64,000 nt of DNA, from contig CAJQUW010009227.1 of NCBI GenBank assembly GCA_907163375.1, forward strand, positions 392,785 through 456,784, in the 5' to 3' direction. Within the stretch, counting starts at the first letter, position 1. Each line of letters opens with the position of its first letter. Position numbers and translations under genes: made by a program. The DNA is from Prostheceraeus crozeri. Taxonomy: Eukaryota > Platyhelminthes > Polycladida > Euryleptidae. Shown here piece by piece: positions 1-13,053 of the stretch. The notes under the pieces were generated by a model. The model saw only the letters and a program-made list of their open reading frames with translations, had not been told where the DNA came from and ran no database searches.

Positions 1-45
1 TTTTTCATAATTCAAAAGTGCATGAAAAATATTGAGAATACTCAC

Positions 46-178
46 AAGGCAAAGGACACTCCGTTACTGGCAATGAAAATATTTCACAAAATGTTTTATC
101 GTCGGAGGAAACACTGGACGCATCAAAACTATTAGAGGATGGGAGATCAGGAGATGAATCGTTTGCAGGCAAAATGTA
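46..178 (-). CDS. GRAMD4: GRAMD4-like exon: Ser/Asp-rich linker and start of GRAM domain
   Basis: On the minus strand a pyrimidine-rich acceptor (ending TATATTTCAG) precedes 44 codons plus one base, followed by a GTGAGT donor. The peptide begins YILPANDSSPDLP, runs through a Ser/Asp-rich linker, and ends KTFCEIFSLPVTECPLPC. This last part corresponds to the family's F-x-E-I-F-x-L...ERPL entry into the GRAM domain, a PH-like lipid-binding fold. It starts in phase 0, matching the phase-0 end of the exon at 24587-24738, and the joined linker length is close to the vertebrate one. The exon ends in phase 1, so the next exon must lie beyond base 1 of the window. Confidence 0.82.
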
Positions 179-2055
179 CTGAAATATAAAGGAAGAAACA
201 TAAAATTTCTTGCAGAGATACATAAAGAAACATTTGATAGGTGATTTCGATGTTGGCTACGTCTACAAATCTCATGTTCTTCAAAATTGGGTCCAGCTGG
301 TGTTTCATGAAAATTGGCTAGCTTGCGAATTTGTTCCCAGATGCACGCATTATCTCATGCTATTTATTGTTTATTTTTTACGTATATCGTTCAGTCTATA
401 CATCTGTTTTTCCAAATCATTGTAACCAATAAATTTTTCATTTGTTTTCGACGCAGATTTTATACATGTACCGGTACATATGGGCAATTCCATACAGAAA
501 CGGACGCTCGTTCGCATGACATTTCAAAGTTCTGTGGGAGGATCGAGAGTAGCCTGAGATACATAGCCATTTCACTCTTATTTCCTGAGTATGTTTGTAA
601 GGAGAGCGTGAAAGTGGAGCTGTAAATCATGGCTTTCAGAGCGAATGAGGTGCCATACACTAAGGCGAGCGGCCCTTCAGTTGGACACAGTGCCAAGCTT
701 CAATTTTCTTGATGCTTTATTGTATCATGATAGGATGGATAATAGAGGCTTATAAAGATGAATTGTGATGTGCGATGGTCAAAAGTGCCGTATCAGGCAA
801 ACATTTGGAGAAGTCTTGATATAACTTTGTTCCACAAAGAAACATTTGGTTCAATATCTGGTACTCTCGATGCGACTGTAAAACATGAGCCCTGAGTGAA
901 GTAAGTCAGTGGAATCTGGAGCTGTGTGGGATGTGGTGCTGGCGTGCATTGGCATATAAGCGACAGTTAGTTTGGCCGGACTTTATCAGCACATGCCATG
1001 AAGCAAAAGTTTGAGAGGAACCGGAACTCTGTTGCGGAATCAAAGAAAACACTTATAGTCGGAGTCGGAACCGGAGTCTTGAGGTCGGTGGTAGAGCCGG
1101 TGCCTTTCAAAAAAATGACGGCTCCGCAGCCCTGGTTAGCACTGCTGATTGGGACAATAAGACTTTGGGACTGGTTACATTTCCAGATTCCCCTTTCCAT
1201 TTTTTAGTTTCAATTTTCGATGCGCTTTGTTGCAGAAACAGGATGACGTTTTCAAACGCGCGCTTTAGACATCTTTGAAGCAGAACATTTTCACAAAAAT
1301 TCAGACACATTAACGGTGCAAAGGAAACATCAATTAACAACGATAATATCAGTTCTTAAAACATCACTCCATCGAACTATTCCTTAATCTCTGAAGAATT
1401 CCCTATACACTGTATAAGTGTATTTCATTTGATTTCGCTGCAATAACTGGCAAGTTTCAGACTAAAAAATTTAATTTTCAAAGATTACTAAATGAAACTC
1501 AGGTAACTCGATCTTACTGACTCCAGAAAGGAATTAATAAATAACAATATTCGATTATTGTTTTCTGGAAAGATGAAGTCTCCATACTCGATTTCGAACC
1601 CCGAGGTTCGAATAAGCAAGAGAATGTCTGGTTTCTTAGAGAGCTGTGATGTTTGCACGGTGAGAGTCCAAGTCCTCTATCCCAAAAAACTACGAAGAGT
1701 TCAATATTCCTGACTCAAGATTCTTAGATTTGAAGATTTCTCAGATTAGAGCTTCTTACTTGCTCGCATTTAACGTATATCTATATCGCAAACAGTTGGG
1801 ATACAGTTGGATAAATAGTCGCGTTATTACATGCTACTCAAACAACTTTGCCATTAAATGATAAGAAATAAAGACCACAATCTGCCATTTTCTGCCAAGT
1901 GAAATTATTACAGCATTATTTTAATATATTTTCCTCCTCCTTCATTTTCTTCTTCATTACCAACTTCTAATAAACGCTGAGTTGGTGTTTCGTTTTTTCA
2001 TAAAAGGTGATTATGTTGAAGTAATAAGTCAGCGTCTTTTCGGACACTGACTCTT
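179..2055. other. Intron, no clear feature
   Basis: This lies in the 24-kb intron of the GRAMD4-like gene. A slightly GC-richer segment at 1010-1170 repeats GGAGTCGGAACCGGAGTC-like words and may be an old repeat. Nothing else is recognised. Confidence 0.5.
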
Positions 2056-2057
2056 TA

Positions 2058-2451
2058 GGGCGGAGGCACACAGAATAAGTCATAAGCCATAAATTATTTT
2101 GAAAATGCTTTGTTTCTCATGATAGGTAATGCAAGCAGGCAAAAGAAGAAAATAGATGATGTTTTTCGAAATTTTGTAAGAGCACAAAACATAGCAAAGC
2201 TTAAGCATAAAGAATGACGCATTATGTCACAACATCGGTTCTATTGAAGACAATCGCCCAAGGATTCTCAACCGGTTGACTGCTAGTGGCTTACAACTTG
2301 TGGCTTCTGGCTCGTAGCTTATCCTGTGTGTCTCCGCAATAAAAGGCGGCTTATGGCTTGGGTTGTTGCTTACTATGTACGCCAGCTCTCATTGGAACGT
2401 AGGGGTTGGAATTCTTTTGCGTCTTATGGCTTATAGTGTGTGCCTACCGCC
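2058..2451. mobile_element. Composite Harbinger-like MITE
   Basis: The left end reads GGGCGGAGGCACACAGAATA after TTA. The right end, read in reverse, is GGCGGTAGGCACACACTATA and is also followed by TTA. TTA target duplications and G-rich ends suggest the PIF/Harbinger group. A third, inverted copy of the end (GCGGAGACACACAGGATAAG on the minus strand) sits inside near 2317-2337, so two related elements appear nested or fused. Short CTTATGGCTT-type words recur inside. No coding capacity is seen. Confidence 0.55.
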
Positions 2452-2457
2452 TTACAT

Positions 2458-2573
2458 ACCAGCAGGTGGCACGCTAACCGGCAATGTCGTCTGCTAAACA
2501 TCTGCAAAGTCTAAGATTTGAACCCAGGTTTCCGTACGCGGAGCTACCTACCACTCTACCACACGGCCAATCC
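2458..2573 (-). repeat. tRNA-derived SINE, second family, truncated
   Basis: Read on the minus strand, an A-box-like GGCCGTGTGGTAGAGTGGTA and a B-box-like GGTTCAAATC are followed by TTAGACTTT. The same order and the same AGACTTT continuation appear in the copy near 8.7 kb. It is abutted on its left by the MITE end. Confidence 0.5.
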
Positions 2574-3226
2574 ATGAAGATAATTTCCTAATTATTTCAT
2601 CCATAGATTATTTGCAAATAAAATGAATTTGATCAGGTTTCCTCATGAAAATAGCCGTTGAGATAAACGAAGAGCTGCAAGTTATCAAGTCAAAACATGT
2701 CCCAGGCTGAGAGTTACCCTGTCATGATTTGGCGTCACGTGTCTTTTGTTTGCGATTTATATCAGTGAGAAATGTGGACACTCAATAGCAGAGGGTCAAA
2801 CGTCTGAAGAAACTTTTCATCCGGGTACCAAATATTGATTCCTATTTGTCAGTCGTTTACTAGCAACTTCTTCGGATACTTTCTCTCTCATTTAAATGCA
2901 CCGTCAAGTTGTGCTAACTTTCGTCAAATGCAACATGCTAGCTTCGTGGTTGCAACAGATTCTCCAAGTCAGATTCTTTAATTGATGCAATTCACAGTTT
3001 TAGACAATTCACAATACTTATTAATGCAGTTCACAAATGGAAAGTGTCTCTGTACCTGGACACGATTTATCTGATAATTAACGAGGTGATACTAAACAGG
3101 TGTATAAATGACTCACGGTTCCTCTGGGAGATGACGTTGAATCAAGAAATATTATGTCACAATGTGGTCTACATATAATAGAAACTGCAATCATTGTAAT
3201 GAACTTATTGATACCTCAAGGGCCCT

Positions 3227-3414
3227 AATGAATGATGGTTTAACGTCCCTACTCTCCCATACTGGGGGCTTCGACGGTTCTGACATTTCTGGAGAGTTGT
3301 GATCTTTTAGCCCGGATGTCCTTTCTGTCGACTTCCAATGACACTCTCGGGGCTCGACCTCTGGACCGAGAGATCGCTAGGCCAAGCACTAAGCCACCGT
3401 GCCACGGATACCAC
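3227..3414 (-). repeat. tRNA-derived SINE, main family, copy 1
   Basis: It has the main-family features: an A box close to TGGCACAGTGGTTAAGTGC, a B box close to GGTCCAGAGGTCGAGCC, a body with GTGTCATTGGAAGTCG and GGCATCCGGACTA, and a 3' end near GTGACGTTAAACCATCA. This copy is inverted and keeps the full length. Confidence 0.85.
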
Positions 3415-6400
3415 AATAGCTGTGAGAGGCATTAATAACTATAGAATTTCTCTAATCTCTAACTCGATGGAATTATTTTGCATTCATTCGTGCCTTTGAA
3501 GCTTCAGTCCAATGTCACACTTGAAGGAGAACTGACCGAAATGTGAAATCAAAAATGGCATTTATTCACTTTGACAGCAATATTAATGGAATATTTCGTT
3601 CGTGCTGCAGTTACAGTACGTTCTCTCGTTCGATGTGAAAATGCTATTTTACAGCTTCATATAGTGGAAAAATTCTTCACCGCTGAATAATTCAACAGAA
3701 CAGAATTATCTTTCAAACTGATAATATTGCAAACAACTCAAATTTGGCGTTTGTCTATAAACTGTTCAAATCACACTTGTCTCTCTCAAATAGATAAACT
3801 ATGGTGAAAAATATTTGTCTATCGCTAGTTTGGACGAAATGAAAAAGCAATTTCTTGTCTACTTCACAAATGAGCGCTTTTGAAGCATGACGATTCATTT
3901 GAATAACTCAACGAAATTTCTAATAACAAATTATCAAACTTGCTTCAACTTTATGAGAAATCTGGAGAAACTCAACTACACAACAAATTTAGTTCTACGG
4001 TTCACAACCATAGAGTAAAAAAAGATCGACTCAAAAAAGTGTTTACATGAAGTGAAAATTTTTATGAGTGAAGATTCAGTTTTTTTACGTAGATTACGTT
4101 CCTGTGGTCCAAAAAATTATTTGAGAAGTCTTTAAAAAACTAAATTTTTGCAAATTTATATACTACCGACGTGAAGTCCCTTTATAAGTAGTATGAAACA
4201 AGTTGGATATCAAAAGGAATGAATATTCGCTAACAAGCATCTTAATTAGCTGAAATTAAGCTGATGATCTAGGAAATTTCATCAACTGCATTATAATGGA
4301 AGTCTTCAAGGAAAAGTTGAGATCTCTGTGCTTCATGACTGAGATGTCATGTTTTTAATTCAATTTTCAGCGGTATGAATTGATGATTCACAATTGTAGT
4401 TATTTCTTGAATCTGAATAGTGATGTGGACCCATCAACATCTTTTAAAGTTCATTATGATAAGCTTCCTTGATTATGATGTTTTGCTCATTCAGTGGCAA
4501 TTTATGATATGATCACGATTAAGAAAATAATCTTGTTATAATAAAGCTGAGCTTTTAACCCATCTAACTGCCAATTTAACAAACTATATTACTTCTCCAA
4601 GTTGTCATGACATGGAGGATTTGCGGAATACTCTTCTTTATTCTCTATTGCTATCAGGATCAGTCAGATTAATGCTATAATTTCTCCAGACGTGTAGAAA
4701 TTCGCGTATCTCACAAATGAACATGGGTTCATTTAATGAAATCGAAACTGTATACACATTGGGGATTTAATAAATACTGAGTTAAAACTCTACCTAATAT
4801 ACCTACTCTATGTTCACGACTGTAGATAGTTCTAGGCATTCACGAGGATTCTTGAGGTATGCATATCGCTTCCACAATTGAATAGAATCCTAAATGTGAC
4901 ATGTATCCTAGCTATTTGTTTTCATGTAGTGGGTGGTTCTGCGAATGTCATCGAAATTGAAGTGCGATAAATCGATTGTGAGAATGGTGAATATCGGGAT
5001 CGACAGTACATGGAAATTTTGCTGTTTCCCTCACCGGGTTTCCAATTTGATAAAGTGCCGAAGCGGACGCGGGTTGTTGAGTCGCTGTGTAACCGGACAG
5101 TTCCCATGACTTGCAGAACAATGAACTTTCATGATTTACATAAGAAGCTTAAATTTTGTACTGCAAGCAACGAATACAACACTTGGTGGGGCGAAGTGGC
5201 GAGTTCTCAAGCTTTTTGCCCCACTTTTTAACTATTTTGTACTGCAAGCAGTGATAAGCAAGAAATACATGCATTATGCATGTAGTAGTATTCTATTCTA
5301 TCTAGGTTAGTGAGGAGCCGTGTCCGAACCCTTGCTTTAAATTTAATAAGCTTAAGAGAACTGAAACTTTCAAATGTTAATTTTTGGCATCGGAGACCTT
5401 TCTTCCGCAATAAGATTAAGTATGATTCATTTATTAAGATTAAGAAGGGGCTCCTAGGTCAAAAAAACATTTGGACTGTAGCGAGGGTTGCCGATGGGGA
5501 TGGGAAACCCATGGGAATGGGACGAAGAATTACGCCCCACCGGCAAGCCTAACTGTAGCTCCGCAATGGCCAGCAAATATTTACAAAACTGAAATTTTCC
5601 CTTTGTTCAAGGAAATCAAATGCATTGTATTTCATTTCTGACATCTTGCCATTGTAAGAATGTTTATCATCATTGCACTCGTATCATTGAATCATTGACA
5701 TCAATGAACTGATTTGAAATTGAGTATAAAGGAAGGGTAAGGAGACAACCAGTGCAAATTCTGGCTTACAGATGAAGATATAGCAAGCATTTCGGAGAGA
5801 TCAATTGGTGTTGCACCTTCTGTAGACTAAAAATATATTCTTATATAGCACTAAATTTGCCCGATGCTTCATTGAGAACAGCAAAAGAAATTACGCATGA
5901 CAAAATAAAGAAGTCTAAATATAGAATGAGAAAACAACATTTCATCGATGAAACAGTATTAAAACAATGGAGCAAGATTAATTCAAAGGCGAAAGATTCA
6001 ACTTCTTCGGGAAGTATTGTGCTTAGTTTTTTCCTCATGAATGAAAGTGTTCGTTGAAAGAGATTCAGCTGAATCAGTAATGCGGTTGATAGATTGCGCT
6101 TAGTGCTTATCTGAGAAGGTGTGGAAGAACTGAAACATCACTATCGTGCAAACCCAATTGACACAGTCGATTTTCATCAGAATAAGTTCACATCTTTAAG
6201 ACAACATTATTAATACTGCACAACGGAAAAATACTTTCATTTATCTTTTTGAGTGAAATATGTCTTAGTATATTATCATGTTTATCCATTTTTATTATCA
6301 AAATGCAATTGTATGATAAGTTGAAAATTCAAGCTTACTTTGTGAGCCTGTTGCAGCTTTTGGTTTCGGATTCCACTGTATTCATGCCCGATACAGTTAA

Positions 6401-7271
6401 ATATGCTTTTTAGACCGGTTGCATCATATATGACGCATGGTGCTAAATTGCTCCAAAAAGCAAGCTGCATTATGTAATGGATAGTGTCTTTCAGATTATT
6501 CGAAGCAAAACATTTTTCACTACAGAGAACTGATGCCGGTCACGATTATAATGCCGCACTGAAGCGCTTTTAAGGAGCAAGCGGTTAAAATCTAATCAAC
6601 TGCTTAACCGAAGTGAAATTTGCTGGTTAATTGCTCGAATGATCAGATGAATGTGCTAGAAATATGTGAAAACTTTGGTTTCGTTTAAGCACCAACTTGC
6701 CCTCGACTGATCACCTTTCACGATAGATTTCCCTGCTTGTGAAAGGGCGATGACGTCTGAGAACGCGCTAAATATTCAAAAAGAAGACCGATTGATAACA
6801 TGCTAGAAGAACGATTCTCATCTAATCTCAGGTTCTGGCTCCAGATTCGCGAAATTTTGCATCTTCGGCTCCGACCCATGTAGAAATTTGGACTACATGC
6901 TACATAGGCGAAACTCGAAGACCACTATATCAAATAATCAAGAAACATGTCGATACCAGACTGCATCTGAAATATCCGTGCACATTAAATGCACCAAAAT
7001 CAAACAATTTCAAATCACAGCAAAAACTGAGCATACAAAAATAGTAGCTTAGAAGCCCTTATTATCGAAACAGAACAAAACATGAATATCTCACGTCGGC
7101 AGATTAACTATTTGTATCTTCATCCAGCTCTATCGATCGTGACTGATTATGTATTCACTGTCCGATCCAAAGTGCGATCCATTCTAATTTGTAATCACCA
7201 TTCTGCACACTGCACTTTAATTCTGCAAAATGTCCAACCCTTTTCAAACGTGCTCAATATTCAAATTTTAT
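3415..7271. other. Intron, nothing recognised apart from the 16-bp repeat
   Basis: AT-rich sequence with short frames only. ORFs at 5310-5552 and 5857-6057 show no motif and are probably chance. Confidence 0.5.
5154..5250. repeat. 16-bp direct repeat flanking a 65-bp segment
   Basis: TTTTGTACTGCAAGCA occurs at 5154-5169 and again at 5235-5250. It could be a target-site duplication around a small insertion, or a local tandem duplication. Confidence 0.6.
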
Positions 7272-7464
7272 GTGGTCTCCGTGGCACATTGGTTAAGTGC
7301 TTGGCCTATCGATCTTTTGGTCCAGAGGTCGAGCCCCGAGAGGGTCATTGGAAGTCGTCAGGAAGAGCATCCAGACTAAGAGATCACAACGCTCCAGAGT
7401 AAGGGCTGACCATGTCAACACCGTCCAAGCCCCTATGGGAAAGTAGTGACGTTAAACGATCAAA
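7272..7464 (+). repeat. tRNA-derived SINE, main family, copy 2
   Basis: Near-complete copy with GTGGTCTCCGTGGCACATTG at its head, GGTCGAGCCCC in the B box, and a tail of GACGTTAAACGATCA. Confidence 0.88.
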
Positions 7465-8670
7465 TATCAATTTGACGCAAAATCCTGTTGCTTGATGCAC
7501 AATCTCGCCACTAATGATGGAGAGATCCGAAAAATGCAAGGCGATAAAACCTCGTTTAAGAAGTTGTAGTTTCTCCCCTGAACAGAAATGCCTGCTTAGT
7601 TAATTTAATTATGCAAATAATGATGAAAAGTTGAACAGCGATATATGTCAGCTATGATAAGACCTCGCGAATGAAATCCCTCGATTTGTTCCATCGCCCA
7701 ATTTCCACGATTCATGAGAAAACGTTGTTGTTTAGATGCCCATGACGACACGGCAGTTTGGAAGAGAAAATGCTAACTGGAAGTAATTAAAAATCTAATT
7801 ACAGTTAATAATATGAGGAATGGAAAGCATTATTGTAATTTAGATCGTCCCGGAAGCAGATATTCGCGCAATCAAATGAACTTGACCTGCCGTTGGAATC
7901 GATGGAAGGCGAATTAAAAATTAAATAGACTAAACATGTCCCTGGAAAAACTGATAATTACAGACCTAGCTCAGTTTCAAGGTGATTTCAAAGAACCAGA
8001 CAAATTAAGTCTCACATTACGTCTGTTTCTTAACTCATCTTCATTGTCGACTCGTCAGTATTATTTAATAACTCTTTCAGATTCTTCCTCAGCCAGACAA
8101 TATTCATTGATGAAGTTGAATACCTTATTTCTGACAATTTTTCGCATCTTGTTCAAGCTCTTTGCATTCTCGTCGTGAATATTTTCATATCAAGTAATTG
8201 TGCAGCTAAATTATAATGACAACTTTGAAGGCTGCAGAATGAAATTTGTAGCAAATTCCGTGCAATGACTATAATTATTGCATATGGAAATGATGTCTTA
8301 TTGCATGAAAGATCATATTAGTCTTGTAATCATATTAATCAGAAATTTGAGTTTGTGAACATGTCTCCGACAGTCAGGAGTAAAGAACTCTAGGGATATT
8401 TTCTCTGCAAGGTTACCCTGATTTCAGTACTTCATCAGTTTATTTCTCAGACCCTCAAACGCGAACTATGGAAATCGAAAAAATTTCTGCAATTTGTCAT
8501 TATCTTACAACAAATGCATTCACCACTAGACATGCTTCAAACTATTAGCATATCCACATGATGCTCAAAAAACGCATTGACATGTCGAAGTGCAGCCGAT
8601 TCGCCCCTCTCCCTCTTCTGAACTATTGATACGAATTTAAATAAACATTGCTTACACGCGGAAGCACATT

Positions 8671-8853
8671 AGGCACGGAGCCATTCTTCCATGTGACCGA
8701 GTTGTTATTTATCCACTCTCATTCTTTTTGTGCTGAGTGTTTAGCAAGAATGCAGAGTGCACCTTTTTTTTAAAGTCTTAGGTTTGAACCGACCAATGTT
8801 TGAACCTCGGTCTCCCGGACGCAGAGCGAACACTCTACCACAAGGCCACAGCG
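8671..8853 (-). repeat. tRNA-derived SINE, second family
   Basis: On the minus strand it starts with an A-box-like GGCCTTGTGGTAGAGTGTTC and a B-box-like GAGGTTCAAAC. CTAAGACTTTAAAA and a body containing CTAAACACTCAGCA follow. This arrangement resembles widespread tRNA-derived SINEs of fishes and invertebrates. The cloverleaf is imperfect, so it is not a functional tRNA gene. Confidence 0.6.
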
Positions 8854-9402
8854 ACAGTCAAATGTCATGAAATTCACGGTACAACATGTTTGCTATGTTA
8901 ACTTTATAATGGTGGCATTCATTTTCCTTAATACGCTCATCTTTATGCAAAAAAATAACAATTGAACATTTAAAAACTCACTAATGTTGACAGACTTTTG
9001 AAATTTTACAGAATTTTGGCGATCTACCTTCTTAATGATTGCTATTAATGAAGCCAAACTCAAGTGATTTCAAGTGTGATGACTAAGAAGAAGGGTAGCT
9101 TCGAGATTCAGAAGAAAGTATTCAAATGATTCGGAAAACGTACAACAATGACTACTTATAAGTGCACTACTATCCAACTTTTAAAGTAGTATTTACATAA
9201 CATTTGAATTACCAATTCTCCATTCCATGTCTATGGTATTATAGATGATCATGAATCTATCTGCTTCACTCAAGTCGAGGATCACAATGCATCTTTTGAC
9301 TAAAACTTGAAAAGTAAGAACACTCAATTAGTCAAATTAAACTTATGTGTCGAATATAATTTGTACGATCAATGAAATGACAATTAATGACTTATTTTAA
9401 GT

Positions 9403-9594
9403 GAAGATTTAGCGTCACTACTCTGCCATGCTGGGGGCTAGGATGGTGCTGACAAAGTCAGACTCTTCTGGAGCGTTGTGGAACTTTCGGTTCGAATGCC
9501 CTTAAAGCCGACTTCCAATGACAGTTTTGGGACTCGACCTCTGGACCGAAAGATCGCTAGGCCAAGCACTTAACCACTGTGCCACGGAGACCAC
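9403..9594 (-). repeat. tRNA-derived SINE, main family, copy 3
   Basis: Inverted near-complete copy. Both promoter boxes and the GTCATTGGAAGTCGG body are recognisable. Confidence 0.87.
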
Positions 9595-10379
9595 TACCAC
9601 TTTATTTTAGGTAGATATCTTGAAACCATTGAATAATTTATATCTTCTTCGAAATTATTACGTTAACCAATTTTCAAATTCTACATAGTCTGCACTTTAT
9701 GAAGGACTTCGTCTTCTATACCTTCGCAGATCCACTGTCATTCCCATTCCTCTTCCAGGGTTCAATAATCAATTATCGATATTCAGCAGAGATAAACAAT
9801 GCAAAAACCATACATGTACCACGGAGTTCCGAGACTTATCTGGTTGAACAACATGATTTTGGATAATGAAGAAAAAACGCAACCAATCTCTTTACAGACA
9901 GATAAGGTTGTTCTGTCGAGCAAATATGAAGGCATGAAATGAAGCGTATGAAAACATGCAACAAAATCCGCAACAACGAAAGCACGTGCATACTCTAGAC
10001 TTATATTGAATTATTGAGCAAACACCGACGCGAATACTCCATCAAATCATTCGAGATAAATCTTGGTAAAAATTCTGACGAAGAAACAAACTCGTATGTA
10101 CAGTGGAAACCACAAAGCGGTATGAATTAGCTATCTTTAAAACAGAGTAATTGTGTCGCGCACCCAATATTGAAGAGACATGTTCAGTTCATGTTGACAG
10201 GCTAAAATTACACTGTCCACCGCCATACGTCAGTAATAGCAAAGACTTGAAAGTGCAGCTTTGAGATCAGAATCCATTTCATACACTGCGATTCTTATGA
10301 TTCCTAAACAGGTGAATACTTTTCCATTTGAATCTTAACGGAAAACTCTATGTGATTACTAATGCAATTTTTCATGACA

Positions 10380-11345
10380 TGTCATATTTCGTCACATTTT
10401 TAGGGCAAGGTACTATTCTGTCATACTTTCTGTGTCTGATCATATTAAGTCACATCTTTGTCATTTTTCTATAGATTTAGACTGTTGAAGAAGATGCCAG
10501 TCAAAGAGAGAACTTTTTTAGCATCAAATGTAGTAATAGTAGTAATATTAGTAGTAATATATCTTTATTGAAGTCTTACATATCAGGATTCGGTAAGAAC
10601 GCGTCGCTGTCTGAAGGTGGCAATAAGTCATAGGATTGAATGATGCAGGGAAACACGTCACACAGCACTGCAGAAAGATGTTGGAGAAGGTAAAAGCAGG
10701 CACAGACATAGGACTAGGTCTGTGAAAGCAGGAGATAGCGCGCAGGTAATAAGATGCAATGGAGGTGTAATGTACAAGGGAAATGTCGCTAGGTTTGAGA
10801 CGATGACTAAGCGAGTGATAGTGGCGCGCGATAGCAGAATAGCAGAAAAAGTGTATTGTCCAGCGAGGAGAATAAACCCGTAATTGATCCGAAAAGCCGT
10901 TGACCAAGTGGAGATATTATACAGTCAGGTGATGCAAGGGTGAATCAAATATAAGGTAAAACTGTGTAAGCAGATAATGATGATTTATGTACAGGCGAAG
11001 CAAACCAAGCAGAAGCATGCCGCTAGCAGGAGGCGTGTACGCGCGGCGACCGCACGACAGCCTGCCAAAGTGGTGAATGAAGTATATTGCATTACTATTT
11101 TTTGTACAAGCTGTAGTTAATGGGTATACTGTGGTGAAGGTTTGAAATTTATCGTCATATTTGTAGCAAATTGAACTTTTTGCTTGACAATGGAAACACA
11201 ATTTTTGGTCTATTTTAAGATTTTTAGATCTTACCAAACTACAATTTAAGATTTTTAAGTCGCATTTTGGTCACATTTTGAGTTTTTAAGTCATTTTTGG
11301 TTATATTTTAAGCTTTCTTAGGTCATATTTTTTCGATTTTTAGGT
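10380..11345 (-). repeat. Retroposon 3' end with ATTAC-type tail inside a TTTTTAGGTCA-repeat region
   Basis: On the minus strand, an AATAAAGATATATTAC sequence runs into repeated TACTAATATTAC units (10530-10560). This is the kind of 3' microsatellite tail seen on CR1/L2-like LINEs. Two minus-strand ORFs (10917-11237 and 10548-10907) show no recognisable domain. The outer parts contain degenerate copies of TTTTTAGGTCATATTTT (10380-10460 and 11215-11345), probably an older repeat. Confidence 0.4.
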
Positions 11346-12419
11346 CATAAATTACCCTAGTAATTACTCACATACTAGCGTTCATGTTGAATCCTCGGAA
11401 ACCATTGGCTTTCATTGATGATGCTTATAAGTTCTCTTTTTCTGATTTGGGAGCACGATCAATGTTCAACTATTCTGAATCCACTGTTCAACATAATGAG
11501 GTTGTTAGTAATGGAAACTATTGCAAATTAATTATTCCTATTTAAAACGGCTTTTACTTCATTTTTTGAAGCTTCTGTCTAATTTCTATACATTTTCTCA
11601 AAATATTCAAATTCCGGCTTATTTCTTTCCTTAGAGTCAAATGGCCCTGTGTATTTGTTTAGAGGACTATGACTGGTATGATTACTTAATAATCTAGGAG
11701 GCCAAGCTGCGTGAATATCTTAGAATTGTCGGGAACAGTCATCCAAAATCTTGATATTCTCCTGCAATTCTAATTACTGAAAAGTATTGCAGTTAGCAGG
11801 ATGCGTTACATTATAGAAAAATGTGAACAAGAATGTGCGGCAATTCTATCACCTGGTTGACCAGTGCTGTGGTAATTTAAGAGATCGTTCGCTCAGCGTA
11901 TGAGAGACTTCGGACCAGACCTTGGTCGTATCAAGCCTAAGACTTAAAATAGGTAGGTGTACTCCACAGTTTTGCTATACATTCTGCACAAAAGAATGAG
12001 GATGGGATAAATAAAGTGTGGCGAATGTGCTTCCTAATATAACACCAATGATAACCAAGTAATCAATTTAACCAAGCATAAATAAGGCTAATGTAAACAT
12101 TATCATTTTATTTTACAATCAAATAGTTTATTAATTGGCCGAATTATCATAATGACAGAAAACAGAATATTTCTTCGACCAAGACAGCTATATTAAAAAC
12201 AATAAAGTTCTCCAACGTCCATGGTTCTGGTACACGGGAGGTGAATGCTGGAATTAGTTTAACAAGAGACAGATATTGCGCAAATGGATAACCTAAACAA
12301 GTAATACGAAAGTGTTTATTGAAAGTAAAATCTCAGCCAAGAACTCAGAGAGAGGAATAAAAAAAGCCTATCTAACCCTGTCCAATTAATCGGAAATTCA
12401 AGTCAGACAAATAAGGACT

Positions 12420-12764
12420 ATGGCAAGAAAATGCAAAATAAGCGATCATCTCAACATCAGCTTCAAATCACGCCATCCGGCAGCAAGTCCTCAAACTAGG
12501 AAGAATAGATTTTGTTTGAAGGAAGACTGTCTGTCTTGTTTAGCTGGTGATGGAGTGGATTGTGGCATTAGGGGATGTGTGCATCAAATTAATAGCAAAT
12601 TTCGTAGCTCCTTTTACATTGGCGAATCGAAACGGACAATGAGGACTAGGATACGAGAGCTCGTGAAGAATAATTCGTCATCAGTTTACCAACATGTTCG
12701 GGATAGACATTCTATTGATCCATCCTTGGGTTGCATCACTTGGACATTTTACATAGAAATCTAA
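12420..12764 (+). pseudogene. Penelope-like element, GIY-YIG endonuclease fragment
   Basis: The 114-residue reading frame has a cysteine cluster (CLKEDCLSCLAGDGVDC) followed by VHQINSKFRSSFYIGESKR and a downstream Arg/Glu-rich helix ending in VYQHVRDRH. This is the zinc-knuckle plus GIY-YIG nuclease pattern at the C-terminus of Penelope-like retroelements. The catalytic GIY-type strand is degenerate (VHQI) but YIGES and the Arg helix are visible. No reverse transcriptase is recognisable just upstream, so this is a 5'-truncated copy. Confidence 0.7.
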
Positions 12765-12977
12765 GATCTAAAAACATAGAAGGTAATTGCTTCGGGCATT
12801 CATCAAAATACTATTCTAACGACATGGTTTAAGATGCTTTGGTGGACAATCGATCCCAGCTACTCGCCCTAATGTCGTCGGTCACAATTGTGACGAGTTA
12901 TTTATCCATTGATTATAATTGCTATGACAACTGATGTGTGGTGGTGAGGGTTTGATCCTGCCAATTGACACAGTCGC

Positions 12978-13053
12978 GTAAGTGGCTCGTAGCTCAGTTG
13001 GTAGAGAACAGGTCTAGTCAACCTTGGTCGTAGGTTCGAATCCTACCAGCAGC
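12978..13053 (+). repeat. tRNA-like sequence, degenerate
   Basis: The sequence has a good A box (TAGCTCAGTTGGTAGAG) and a perfect T arm with B box (GTAGG TTCGAAT CCTAC). The anticodon loop would read CTAGTCA (anticodon AGT, Thr). The acceptor strands do not pair and position 37 would be a C. It is probably a tRNA pseudogene or a SINE head, not a working tRNA. Confidence 0.55.

Noticed and set aside
8020-8060. A second hammerhead on the minus strand (CTGACGAG ... GAAAC)
   Set aside because: The bases between the two core motifs cannot form stem II, and there is no proper GTC-stem III arrangement.
8671-8853. A functional tRNA gene
   Set aside because: The promoter boxes are present but the cloverleaf stems do not pair, and a SINE-type body follows.
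12978-13053. A functional tRNA-Thr gene
   Set aside because: The acceptor arms do not pair and the anticodon loop has C at position 37. Treated as a tRNA-like relic.
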